A stretch of DNA of 64,000 nt from Candidatus Methylomicrobium oryzae (GTDB lineage Bacteria; Pseudomonadota; Gammaproteobacteria; Methylococcales; Methylomonadaceae): contig NZ_JAERVK010000005.1 of the NCBI RefSeq assembly GCF_016745425.1, forward strand, positions 124,001 to 188,000, given 5' to 3'. A model generated the notes under the pieces. That model was given only the letters and a program-made list of their open reading frames with translations. It had not been told where the DNA came from and did not search any database. How positions within the stretch are numbered: position 1 is the first letter of the stretch; each line of letters starts with the position of its first letter. Positions 1 to 7,880 of this stretch are shown one piece after another. The translations under genes were made by a program, and so were the position numbers.

Positions 1-360
1 GAATTGGACAAAGGCACGAAAATGGCTGCCCAAATGTAAATCGCCATGCAGCAAAACCCGCTGAAGGAGATAATCGTCGTCCTCGAATTCCGCCAGGCCG
101 AATTGATAACCGTGAAGGTTCTGGTAGCGTTCCCGCAACTCGCCGCCCAGGCTTAAATAAGCGTCCGGAAGAAACGGCAGAGCGATATATTTGATGTCAT
201 CCCCCAAACCGTGCCGCCGCTTGGGATCTTTCATCGCTTGGTAATTTTCTTCGTAGCGAAGGGTTTTAAAGGCAGCCGGCGCAGGCTCGGCGCCGGATTC
301 CCCCCAGGCATTAAAGCCTATCGCCAGATTCAGTAAAAACAGTAAAATCCAATAAGCCAT
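1..360 (-). CDS. Alginate-export family outer-membrane protein, N-terminal part
   Basis: Partial gene reading leftward off the edge; only the first 120 codons are present. The start ATG (bases 358-360) opens a signal peptide (MAYWILLFLLNLAIGFNAWG), and the mature part carries LGGELRERYQN and a DDDYLLQR block. This is the pattern at the N-terminus of the alginate_exp family of outer-membrane porins (AlgE-like beta-barrels found in many proteobacteria and often not involved in alginate). The barrel itself is outside the window, so substrate cannot be judged. It shares orientation with the amidohydrolase gene but is separated from it by a repeat element, so co-transcription is doubtful. Confidence 0.7.
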   Translation of the reverse strand, partial: MAYWILLFLLNLAIGFNAWGESGAEPAPAAFKTLRYEENYQAMKDPKRRHGLGDDIKYIALPFLPDAYLSLGGELRERYQNLHGYQFGLAEFEDDDYLLQRVLLHGDLHLGSHFRAFVQF

Positions 361-375
361 GGACATCAAAAAAAC

Positions 376-631
376 TTAGGATTTCGTCAAAAATAACTTC
401 CCCCTTTGAAAAAGGGGGATCGAGGGGGATTTATTTGAAAAATCTCCCCTAACCCCTCGGTAACTGCTCCCTGCGTTACTCTATCTCCTGCATCCATGCA
501 GTCGTCGGCAATTGCTCCATGCATTGCCCTACCTCCTGCATCCATGCAGTCGTCTTTTTCAAAGAGGGGAGTGAAGTATCTGCTTTTCGAAACCATCAAC
601 ATTCCGGAAGTTATTTCCTACCAGATCCTTA
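376..631. repeat. Left copy of an inverted ~200-bp intergenic repeat
   Basis: Contains a CCCCCTTT-GAA-AAAGGGGG hairpin (400-418), GATCGAGGGGGATTT, and a distal part ending ACCAGATCCTTA. Read in reverse complement it matches 3195-3393 almost base for base at both ends, so the two copies face each other around the amidohydrolase-isochorismatase pair. This copy has an extra ~80-bp segment with a 22-bp direct repeat at 485-506 and 533-554. The last bases of the repeat (629-631) supply the stop codon of the amidohydrolase gene. Confidence 0.75.
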
Positions 632-2488
632 CGCCCAACAACTGCAACCCAACACGCCCCAGAAACTTTTCAAATCGGCCGCCGGAACACGGCTTTGAAA
701 AGCCCGGGCATGGGCGTGTCCGTGGATGCCGCAAGCCGTGCCGCAGGCGCAGGCCTGTGCCATGGCGTTGGCGTGAGGTGCGGCTGCATGATAGCCGCCG
801 TAACGGATCACCGGCGACCAGGACGGGGAAACCGGCAATGCGGGCGGGTCGAATTCCCTAAACTCCTCATCGCCGTAGACGATCTCGCCGCCCACCACGG
901 TCATGACGGCTTTCAGGTTTTTCAGCTCATCGTCCGCGATCGTCATCATGTCTTCGGGCAAGACGGCAAAATCGGCATATTGCCCGGCGACGATCGCGCC
1001 TTTCTTGCCGTTTTCGGTGGAGAACCACGACGAACCCTCGGTGTATAACCTCAAAGCCTCTTCGCGCGGCAGGCGGTTGGCGGGCGGATAAAGAGTCAAT
1101 CCGCCCACGGTCTTGCCCGTCGCCAGCCAATAAATGCCGATCCAGGGGTTATAGCTGGCGACGCGCGTGGCATCCGTCCCCATGCCGATCGGAATCCCGG
1201 TGGCCAGCATCCGCTGGATCGGCGGCGTGGCTTCGGCCGCCTTGGCGCCGTAGCGCGCGACGAAATCCTCGCCCTGGTAAGCCATGCGGTGCTGGATGGC
1301 GATGCCGCCGCCCAATGCCTTGATGCGGTCCAGGTTGCGCTGCGTGACGGTTTCGGCATGGTCGATGAACCAGTTTAAGCCGTCCAGGGGAAATTCGGCG
1401 TTGACCCGTTCGAACACGTCCAGGAAGCGGGAAATTGATTCATCATAGGTGCCGTGAATGCGAAACGGCCAACGGTTTTCCGCCAGATGCCGCACGACGC
1501 GGTAAAGCTCGTCTTCCAGGCTTGCCGCCAAATCGGGCCTGGGCTCCTTGAAATCTTCGAAATCGGCGGCGGAAAACACCAGCATTTCGCCCGCACCGTT
1601 ATGGCGGTACATGGGGGAACCTTGGCCTGGTTTAAGCAGTTGGGTCCAGGTCCGGAAATCCTCCAGTTCCTTGCCCGGCCTTTGGGTGAACAGGTTGTAG
1701 GCGATGCGGATGGTCAGTTGCTTGTCTCGGGCAAGCTGTTCGATCACCTGATAGTCTTCGGGATAATTCTGGAAACCGCCGCCCGCATCGATCACCGACG
1801 TTACGCCCAGCCGGTTCAGTTCGCGCATGAAGTGCCGGCTGGAAATCAGTTGATCTTCCGGCGCCAGTTTTGGCCCCTTGGCCAAGGCGGCGTACAGAAT
1901 CATCGCATTCGGACGCGCAATCAGCAAACCGGTCGGATGGCCGCTTCTATCGCGTTGAATTTCGCCGCCCGGCGGATCGGGGGTATTTTTATCGTAGCCG
2001 CAAGCCTGCAACGCGGCGCGGTTCAGCAGGGCGCGGTCGTACAAGTGCAGAATGAACACGGGCGTATCGGGCGCAATCGCGTTGATTTCTTCCAGGGTGG
2101 GCAGGCGCTTTTCCGCGAACTGGTGCTCGGTAAAGCCGCCGACTACCCGCACCCATTGCGGCGGCGGGGTGATCGCCACCTGCTGTTTCAGCATCTCCAA
2201 AGCGGTGGCGACATCCGGCACGCCGTCCCAGCGCAATTCCAGCAAATAACTCAAGCCGCCGCGGATAAGGTGCAGATGGCTGTCGATAAAACCCGGTATG
2301 GCCCGCTTGCCTTTGAGGTCAACGACGTGGGTGGAAGCGGCGGCCTGCTTCATGATCGCCGCATCGTCGCCGACGCTCAGGAACACGCCGTCCTTGACGG
2401 CGACGGCGCCGGCTTCGGGATTTTTGCGGTCCAGGGTGGTAAAGCGGCCGTTTCTGAAAATCTTGTCCGGCGTATTGACGGTATTCAT
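629..2488 (-). CDS. Amidohydrolase, YtcJ-like (amidohydrolase 3 family)
   Basis: A 619-residue predicted metal-dependent hydrolase of the YtcJ branch. Visible marks are the N-terminal composite beta domain (FRNGRFTTLD), the metal motif GFIDSHLHL with HxH at residues 71-73, a late GTDA motif and the usual C-terminal YADFAVL segment. Substrates of this branch are mostly unknown; amide or cyclic-amide cleavage is typical. Odd: the last ~45 residues are rich in Cys, His and Ala (ACACGTACGIHGHAHA), which looks metal-binding and is not part of the catalytic fold. The stop codon lies inside an inverted repeat. It follows the isochorismatase gene by 37 bases on the same strand, so the two are probably one operon for hydrolysing a small nitrogenous compound (inference). 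Confidence 0.85.
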   Translation of the reverse strand: MNTVNTPDKIFRNGRFTTLDRKNPEAGAVAVKDGVFLSVGDDAAIMKQAAASTHVVDLKGKRAIPGFIDSHLHLIRGGLSYLLELRWDGVPDVATALEMLKQQVAITPPPQWVRVVGGFTEHQFAEKRLPTLEEINAIAPDTPVFILHLYDRALLNRAALQACGYDKNTPDPPGGEIQRDRSGHPTGLLIARPNAMILYAALAKGPKLAPEDQLISSRHFMRELNRLGVTSVIDAGGGFQNYPEDYQVIEQLARDKQLTIRIAYNLFTQRPGKELEDFRTWTQLLKPGQGSPMYRHNGAGEMLVFSAADFEDFKEPRPDLAASLEDELYRVVRHLAENRWPFRIHGTYDESISRFLDVFERVNAEFPLDGLNWFIDHAETVTQRNLDRIKALGGGIAIQHRMAYQGEDFVARYGAKAAEATPPIQRMLATGIPIGMGTDATRVASYNPWIGIYWLATGKTVGGLTLYPPANRLPREEALRLYTEGSSWFSTENGKKGAIVAGQYADFAVLPEDMMTIADDELKNLKAVMTVVGGEIVYGDEEFREFDPPALPVSPSWSPVIRYGGYHAAAPHANAMAQACACGTACGIHGHAHARAFQSRVPAADLKSFWGVLGCSCWA

Positions 2489-2525
2489 CGTAAGATCCTC
2501 CTCAATCGGTTTTCGGCAGCTTGCG

Positions 2526-3158
2526 CTATTTATTCTTCGCTTCCTGCAGCCTGGAATAGCTGGTCATCAAGTTGCGGTAATTAGGCAAATGATTCGACAG
2601 CAAAGTCGCCAATCCTTCCATATCGTTGCGCCAGTCCCGCTGCAATTCGCAAGCGACCGCAAACCAGTTAACCAACTGCGCTCCGGCCTGCGACATGCGG
2701 TTCCACGCACTCTGCTGAGTGGTTAGATTAAACGTACCGGAAGCATCGGTAACGACAAACACGTCATAGCCTTCTTCCAAGGCCGATAAGGTGGGGAAAG
2801 CCACGCACACGTCGGTCACGACCCCGGCAATAATCAGTTGCCTGCGTCCGGTCGCTTTGACCGCTTTCACAAAGTCTTCGTTGTCCCAGGCATTGATCTG
2901 CCCGGGGCGATGGATGAAAGGCGCATCGGGGAAGCGTTCGAGTATTTCCGGCACGATCGGCCCGTTGGGGCCTTCGTCGAAGCTGGTCGTCAATATCGTC
3001 GGCAACCGAAAGAATTTGCCGATGTCGGCCAGTGCGATCACGCTGTTTTTGAATTCGCCGGGGCTGAAATCCTGCACCAGCGAAATCAGCCCGGACTGGT
3101 GGTCGACCAGCAGCAAGGCGGCATCGTCTTTGTTCAGTTTTTTGTATTTCGCATTCAT
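2526..3158 (-). CDS. Isochorismatase-family cysteine hydrolase, YcaC-like
   Basis: A 210-residue isochorismatase-like hydrolase. The start at 3158 (MNAKYKKLNK) is chosen because GGAG sits just upstream; an ATG further out adds an unlikely leader. Visible catalytic residues are Asp19 in LLLVDHQ and the nucleophile Cys118 in GVVTDVCVAF. FIHRPGQINAW is typical of the YcaC-related group, whose natural substrates are uncertain. First gene of a likely two-gene operon with the downstream amidohydrolase. The right inverted-repeat copy begins 36 bases upstream, so the promoter may lie within that repeat. Confidence 0.85.
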   Translation of the reverse strand: MNAKYKKLNKDDAALLLVDHQSGLISLVQDFSPGEFKNSVIALADIGKFFRLPTILTTSFDEGPNGPIVPEILERFPDAPFIHRPGQINAWDNEDFVKAVKATGRRQLIIAGVVTDVCVAFPTLSALEEGYDVFVVTDASGTFNLTTQQSAWNRMSQAGAQLVNWFAVACELQRDWRNDMEGLATLLSNHLPNYRNLMTSYSRLQEAKNK

Positions 3159-3194
3159 AGTGATCTCCGTTAAAGAAATAACTCGCCACATGCC

Positions 3195-3393
3195 TAAGGA
3201 TCCGGTAGGAAATAACTTTCCCGAATGTTGGGTGTTACGAAAAGCAGATGATTCACTCCCCTCTTTGAAAAAGAGGGGCTGGGGGGAGATTTATTAAACA
3301 AATCCCCCTCGATCCCCATTTTTCAAAGGGGGAGGCGCTTTTGACGAAGTCCCTCTTTTTCAAAGGGGGAAGTATTTTTTGACGAAATCCTAA
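3195..3393. repeat. Right copy of the inverted intergenic repeat
   Basis: Near-exact reverse complement of the outer and inner parts of 376-631: TAAGGATC-GGTAGGAAATAA, CGAAAAGCAGAT, the CTCCCCTCTTTGAAAAAGAG block and, at the far end, GACGAAATCCTAA. It contains two further CCCCCTTTGAAAA hairpin units in place of the direct-repeat insert of the left copy. G-run hairpins of this kind are dispersed intergenic repeats in several proteobacteria; here the paired orientation is the notable part. Confidence 0.75.
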
Positions 3394-3492
3394 AAAAGAT
3401 GAGTCATGCGGGAATTGAAAGTTCATGGTTTGGCCCATGATTCCGAATGGGCCAAACCACTCAACGTGCGCTCGGCACGGAAACCATCGTTT

Positions 3493-4350
3493 TTACACCA
3501 ACTGCCCATCCCGATAATCCGCAAGCGCCTGCTCGATTTCATCGCGCGTGTTCATCACGAAGGGGCCGTACTGGACGACCGGCTCGCGCAGGGGTTTGGC
3601 CGCGAGCATCAGGAAAGAGGCGCCTTCCTTCCCGGCATGTACCTCCACGCGATTCCCTTCGGAAAGCACCCCGGCGGCATGGGGTGCCAAGGGTAGCCTT
3701 TCGGTCGTTGGGCCGACTTCGGCCGAGCCTTCGTAAAGATAAACGAAGGCATTGTGATCCTCTGCAACCGGGTGGTCAAAATGGCCGTTTGCCGGGAGAT
3801 GGACATCCAGAAACAAAGGTTCGGTACTCAATCCTTGGACCGGTCCCGCTACAACCCGGCCTTCCGCTTGTGCGCTGCCGGCAATGACTTTTACCCGGCT
3901 TCCGTCCTGAAGGGCGAGCAGGGGAATAGCCTCCGGTTGAATATCCCGGTAGGCGGCCGGCTTCATTTTTTCTCGGGCCGGCAAATTTACCCACAGCTGG
4001 AAGCCGCGCATGCGGCCGCTTTCCTGCTGCGGCATTTCGGAATGGATGATGCCGCGGCCGGCAGTCATCCACTGCACCGAACCGCTCTTCAAATCGCCCC
4101 GGTTGCCGAGATGGTCCCGGTGCAGCATGTGCCCTTCCAGCATGTAAGTCACCGTCTCGAAACCCCGGTGCGGGTGGTCGGGAAAGCCGGCGCTATAGTC
4201 ATCGGCATTGGCCGATGAAAACTCGTCCAGCATCAGGAAGGGATCGAGGCGCGCCGACTGGGATTGCCCCAGGCTGCGCAGCAGCTTGACGCCGCCGCCG
4301 TCGGTGGCGGGCAGGGCGTTGATGGTTTTTTTCAATGTTCGCGTAGACAT
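3493..4350 (-). CDS. Pirin family protein
   Basis: A 285-residue bicupin pirin. Start chosen at 4350 (MSTRTLKKTI), with GAGGA upstream. The N-terminal cupin shows the iron-binding pattern HPHRGFETVTYMLEGHMLHRD and the pirin signature SGSVQWMTAGRGIIHSE; the second cupin carries VYLYEGSAEV. Bacterial pirins include quercetin dioxygenases and redox or stress modulators. It lies 32 bases downstream of azoR on the same strand, and both are divergent from a LysR regulator. This is a common arrangement for quinone or electrophile stress genes. Confidence 0.92.
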   Translation of the reverse strand: MSTRTLKKTINALPATDGGGVKLLRSLGQSQSARLDPFLMLDEFSSANADDYSAGFPDHPHRGFETVTYMLEGHMLHRDHLGNRGDLKSGSVQWMTAGRGIIHSEMPQQESGRMRGFQLWVNLPAREKMKPAAYRDIQPEAIPLLALQDGSRVKVIAGSAQAEGRVVAGPVQGLSTEPLFLDVHLPANGHFDHPVAEDHNAFVYLYEGSAEVGPTTERLPLAPHAAGVLSEGNRVEVHAGKEGASFLMLAAKPLREPVVQYGPFVMNTRDEIEQALADYRDGQLV

Positions 4351-4382
4351 GGTATTCCTCACGGAAAGTTGGAATGGCTTTC

Positions 4383-4985
4383 TCAAACCGCCAGCATGGC
4401 GAGCCGTTGTTGAGCTTCGGCCAGTGCGGCCTCCTTGCTCGCCTCGCCCATGTTGAGCCCTTCGGCATACACGAATTCGACATCGGCGATGCCTAGAAAG
4501 CCCAGAAAATCGCGCACATAACCGGTTTGGCTGTCGAGTGGCGTGCCGGCGTACAGCCCGCCCCGAGTTGCGAAGACATAGGCTTTCTTGCCGGCCAACA
4601 GACCTTCGGGGCCGTTCGCGGTGTAACGAAACGTTACTCCGGCCCGGGCGATTTGATCGAAATAGGCCTTGAGCGTCGACGGAATGCCGAAGTTGTACAT
4701 CGGCAGGCCGATTACCAGGATCTCGGCCTGTTTGATCTCATCGATCAGGGCATCCGACTCGGCCGCGAAAGCCTGTTGTTCCGGAGTCCGCGCTTCGGGC
4801 GCCGTAAAAAAGGCCGTTACCCGCTGTGCGTCCAGATGCGGCAAGGGCGTCTGCGCCAGATCGCGAAAGACCACTCGGGCATCCCGATGATGGCTGCGCC
4901 ATGCGGCGACAAAGTGGTCGGCCAGTTGGCTGGACTGGCCGCCGGAAGAGAAAATGCTGGAGTTGATTTGGAGCAGGGTTTTCAT
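4383..4985 (-). CDS. azoR: FMN-dependent NADH-azoreductase
   Basis: A 200-residue flavodoxin-fold reductase. Marks: N-terminal LLQINSSIFSSGGQSS phosphate-binding loop, GLPMYNFGIPSTLKAYFDQI (FMN site) and FATRGGLYAGT. The family reduces azo dyes and quinones with NADH and protects against thiol stress. A strong GGAGG lies upstream of the ATG at 4985. First gene of the azoR-pirin pair, transcribed away from the LysR gene and probably controlled by it. Confidence 0.95.
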   Translation of the reverse strand: MKTLLQINSSIFSSGGQSSQLADHFVAAWRSHHRDARVVFRDLAQTPLPHLDAQRVTAFFTAPEARTPEQQAFAAESDALIDEIKQAEILVIGLPMYNFGIPSTLKAYFDQIARAGVTFRYTANGPEGLLAGKKAYVFATRGGLYAGTPLDSQTGYVRDFLGFLGIADVEFVYAEGLNMGEASKEAALAEAQQRLAMLAV

Positions 4986-4989
4986 GAGT

Positions 4990-5087
4990 TATTCCTCCTT
5001 TATCGAAAGTGGCTCCATTAAACAACCAATTAATTCGATAAAAAAGTATAATATATTGCTAATACTTATCTAATAATTGGATTAATT
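4990..5087. promoter_or_regulatory. Divergent promoter/operator between azoR and lysR
   Basis: An AT-rich 100-base gap between divergent genes. It holds facing CCAATTA arms (5026-5032 and, reversed, 5074-5080) and an AGTAT-N12-ATACT dyad (5045-5066), plausible LysR-type binding elements. The divergent layout is the classic one for LysR control. No binding has been shown. Confidence 0.5.
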
Positions 5088-6017
5088 ATGAAGGCTCCCC
5101 ATATTACCCTCGAACACTGGCGATCGCTGATCGTGGTGGTGGACGCCGGCGGTTACGCGCAGGCCGCGGAAATCCTGAATAAAAGCCAATCGGCGGTGAC
5201 TTATGCGGTGCAGAAAATCGAATCGCTGCTGGGCGTGAAAGCGTTCGAGATCCAGGGGCGCAAAGCCACCCTGACGCCAACCGGCCGGATGCTGTACCGG
5301 CGCGCGTTGGCGTTGGTCGAGGAGGCCCGCGATCTGGAGCAGGCGGCGCACACGCTGTCGGCTGGCTGGGAGGCGGAGATTCGCATCGCGGCGGAAATCC
5401 TTTTTCCTTGCCGGCTGCTGCTGGACTGTCTGGACCGCTTCGGCCGGGAGAGCCCGCGCACGCGGGTGGAGTTGATCGAATCGGTGCTCGGCGGCACCGC
5501 CGAGGCGCTATTCAAGGGGGAAGCCGACCTGGTCATTTCCCCGGAACAGCCGCCCGGCTTCCTGGGCGAACCCTTGATGCGGGTGCGACTGATCGCGGTC
5601 GCGCAGGCCGATCATCCCCTGCATCGCTATGGCCGGGCGCTGACCCAGCGCGACCTGCGCGCCTATCGGCATGTGGTGGTCCGGGATTCGGGCGGCAGGC
5701 GCGACCGGCGCGCGGTCTCTGTCGAAGTGGATCAGCGCTGGACGGTGAGCCAGATTGCCACGTCGATCCAGGCCGTGGCCATGGGTTTCGGCTTTGCCTG
5801 GCTCCCGGAAGCGCATATTCGCGAGGAATTAAAGGCAGGATTGCTCAAACCGCTGCCTTTGCGGGAAGGGGGAACGCGCGAGGTCCCCTTGTACCTGATC
5901 TTTGCCAATCCGGATTTTGCGGGCCCCGGTGTGCAGCGTCTGGCCGAGATCATCCGGGAGTCAGTGAAAACCTGCGGCACAGTAACAGATGGAGAGGGTC
6001 TGTCACAGGAAAAATGA
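5088..6017 (+). CDS. LysR-family transcriptional regulator
   Basis: A 309-residue regulator. The N-terminal winged helix-turn-helix spans about residues 8-65 (YAQAAEILNKSQSAVTYAVQ), followed by a linker helix and a periplasmic-binding-like effector domain (LRIAAE..., VELIESVLGGTAEALFKGEA). The regulator is divergent from azoR-pirin, so those are its likely targets; the effector is probably a quinone or other electrophile (inference from neighbours). A stop at 6015-6017 ends it; no clear terminator follows. Confidence 0.92.
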   Translation: MKAPHITLEHWRSLIVVVDAGGYAQAAEILNKSQSAVTYAVQKIESLLGVKAFEIQGRKATLTPTGRMLYRRALALVEEARDLEQAAHTLSAGWEAEIRIAAEILFPCRLLLDCLDRFGRESPRTRVELIESVLGGTAEALFKGEADLVISPEQPPGFLGEPLMRVRLIAVAQADHPLHRYGRALTQRDLRAYRHVVVRDSGGRRDRRAVSVEVDQRWTVSQIATSIQAVAMGFGFAWLPEAHIREELKAGLLKPLPLREGGTREVPLYLIFANPDFAGPGVQRLAEIIRESVKTCGTVTDGEGLSQEK

Positions 6018-6147
6018 GGGTGCAGCGAGTCGCGCTGGTTTTTCAAGGCTTCCCAAGCGACAATAGCTGTTGGAAAGGACATTGCCGGCCAATGACCGAT
6101 AGCGGCTTGCCGAATACGTTCATTAATAGAGCTTCCGTATCAATAAG

Positions 6148-6243
6148 ATGAGAATGAAAGACAAGTTAAATCAGAGTAATAGAGAAGGCCAGCAAAAAGA
6201 ACATACTCCGATGATGCAGCAGTATGTGGATATTGATTTATAA
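6148..6243 (+). pseudogene. Fragment resembling the start of mutS
   Basis: A 31-codon frame, MRMKDKLNQSN to a stop, that contains EHTPMMQQY. HTPMMQQY is the conserved opening motif of the mismatch-repair ATPase MutS. After QQY the resemblance ends (VDIDL, stop), and nothing after it continues MutS. So this is a relic of a mutS 5-prime end left by a rearrangement or by integration, not a functional gene. The motif is short and the call rests on recognition alone. Confidence 0.45.
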
Positions 6244-6336
6244 TGATTTTTAATTTGATAGTTAAATTTGTTACGCCAAATACTACACTAAGAACTCACT
6301 TTAATTGATGGCTATTTGAGATAATCCCGGCTTATG

Positions 6337-6601
6337 CTATGTTCCATAGGAGTGGGCAATCAACTCCGCCTCGACGGCTAGGAAACGATACCAGGATTCT
6401 TGAAAATATCGCATCGCGTCTTGACTAGAAACCGGTATATCGCCACGACCTAGCGAGTGCTTGATCGCAATTTCCCAGACATAGCCCTGCTGACCCAAAC
6501 GGTCGTCTTGGGTAATGCAATTGAATCACGCGCCTTTTGCGGTAATTTTGGGCTATCCGTGATGGCTATAGTGCAACGTGAGTATCCAGTAGCAGATTCA
6601 A
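6337..6601 (-). pseudogene. Broken PIN-domain toxin (VapC-like)
   Basis: Three reading frames must be joined to recover a PIN toxin: LLLDTHVAL directly after the antitoxin stop, then AITDSPKLPQKARDSIALPKT in a second frame, then WEIAIKHSLGRGDIPVSS and FLAVEAE in a third, ending at a stop at 6337-6339. Only the first conserved Asp and the WEIAIK Glu region survive, and the C-terminal third with the remaining acidic residues is gone. Sits in the place of a toxin directly downstream of, and overlapping, the Phd antitoxin. Confidence 0.75.
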
Positions 6602-6846
6602 GATTGCCCCTCACCCATGAACAACTGCGCCACTTCGTCGTTGTGCGCATCGATGCTGTCCGGCACCACGAATAAGCCTTTTGCTATACCAATGCGTTTC
6701 CCAGAGGGTACCGTATCCATCGGAACCAGTTTGGCAGCCGGGCGGCCATTCCGGGCAATCACAATTTCACGCTCGCGTCCTTGCTCGATCGCCTCTACCA
6801 AGCGGGACAGAGACGACTTGGCTTGCAATATATTTACGATATGCAT
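6598..6846 (-). CDS. Phd/YefM-type antitoxin, toxin partner broken
   Basis: An 82-residue antitoxin. Start chosen at 6846 (MHIVNILQAKSSLSRLVEAI), the normal Phd/YefM opening. IVIARNGRPAAKLVP is the family dimer and DNA-binding motif. The C-terminal tail normally wraps the toxin. The partner gene downstream is a multiply frameshifted VapC relic, so this antitoxin is probably an orphan, perhaps still an autorepressor or a guard against related toxins. Confidence 0.85.
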   Translation of the reverse strand: MHIVNILQAKSSLSRLVEAIEQGREREIVIARNGRPAAKLVPMDTVPSGKRIGIAKGLFVVPDSIDAHNDEVAQLFMGEGQS

Positions 6847-7043
6847 GGTATTTTCCGCAAAAAACAAAGCTTCGAGAAAAGGTGGGTTCGGCGCGCGGAA
6901 CACTTTGCTGAATTCGAAAGGTAAGGGCATAGCGCGCGGAGCCCGCCTTTTTTACAGTAATTGCATTTTTTAAAATCCGCAGGCTTGCCCGCGCGCAGTA
7001 TAAGTTAAAATCCGGAATTTTCTTCTCCCATAGGACGAGAATA

Positions 7044-7877
7044 TCACCAATCTTTTTCGCGTTTGCGGATGGTTTGATAAATGGCTTCCATCGCATCGAT
7101 GAAAGAATGGTCGTTTGACCAAAAGGCCGGAAAGTCACCGCCTTTTTTGATTAACAGCGCCGGAATGGATGCCGGTACGGCCGGCGGTAAGTTCTCCGGT
7201 AGACGTTTGCGGCCGTGCCAGAAGTCGCCGGGCGTCATGCGGGGTGCAAGCGGTTGTGTTGTTGCGCGCGTGAAATAGCTGTCAACGCTGTCAAAGCCGG
7301 CGTCTTGTTCCCCGATGGCCGCCGCCAAAGCCTGGCCCAACGGCGTTTTTTGCAATTGTTTTTGCAACTCGTCGCGTTCGAGGCCGCGCAATTCGAACAA
7401 TAAGAACGGGTCGCGGTCCAATTGTGCCGCGAGGAAATAATACAGGCCGGCGATGTGCTTGCATGGGTTGGCGTAATCCGGGCAGGAGCAGTTGGTTTTC
7501 AGGTCTTTGTGGCTGTAAGGAAGCAAGCTCAGCTTCAGTGTCCGAAACACGTCTTCGATGTTATCCGGCACTTCGTTCAACAACAGGCGGGAAATAAACG
7601 CGGCGCGGCTGCCGAGAAAAGGTATCAGTTGCTGCCACTGAATCGCATCGATCGACTGGAAGGCGATACTCGTTTTGTAGAGAGGTTCCTTGTAGACACC
7701 GTAATAAGGATTAATGTTGCCCCGGATCGTCGCACTGACCATGCCGCCTTGCCGCTGCCAACTGCGAATGCGGTCGTTATTGGCATAGGCGCGCCCCCGC
7801 GCCAGCCTTGCCGAATCGGTGAAGGACTCCAGGGCCTGGATAAAGCGTTGTCCCCACCAGGTGCGTAACGTTCTCAT
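7044..7877 (-). CDS. SWIM zinc-finger protein
   Basis: A 277-residue protein with the SWIM motif CSCPDYANPCKHIAGLYY (CxC...CxH) in its middle, where zinc is bound. The family pairs with SNF2-type ATPases; its start lies 3 bases after the stop of the SNF2 gene on the same strand, so the two are translated as a unit. Likely a DNA-binding partner of that ATPase. The biological role of such pairs in bacteria is not settled. Confidence 0.85.
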   Translation of the reverse strand: MRTLRTWWGQRFIQALESFTDSARLARGRAYANNDRIRSWQRQGGMVSATIRGNINPYYGVYKEPLYKTSIAFQSIDAIQWQQLIPFLGSRAAFISRLLLNEVPDNIEDVFRTLKLSLLPYSHKDLKTNCSCPDYANPCKHIAGLYYFLAAQLDRDPFLLFELRGLERDELQKQLQKTPLGQALAAAIGEQDAGFDSVDSYFTRATTQPLAPRMTPGDFWHGRKRLPENLPPAVPASIPALLIKKGGDFPAFWSNDHSFIDAMEAIYQTIRKREKDW

Positions 7878-7880
7878 GGT

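Noticed and set aside
1454-2584. A 376-codon open frame on the plus strand
   Set aside because: Antisense to the amidohydrolase gene, with no recognisable motif; a shadow of the real gene.
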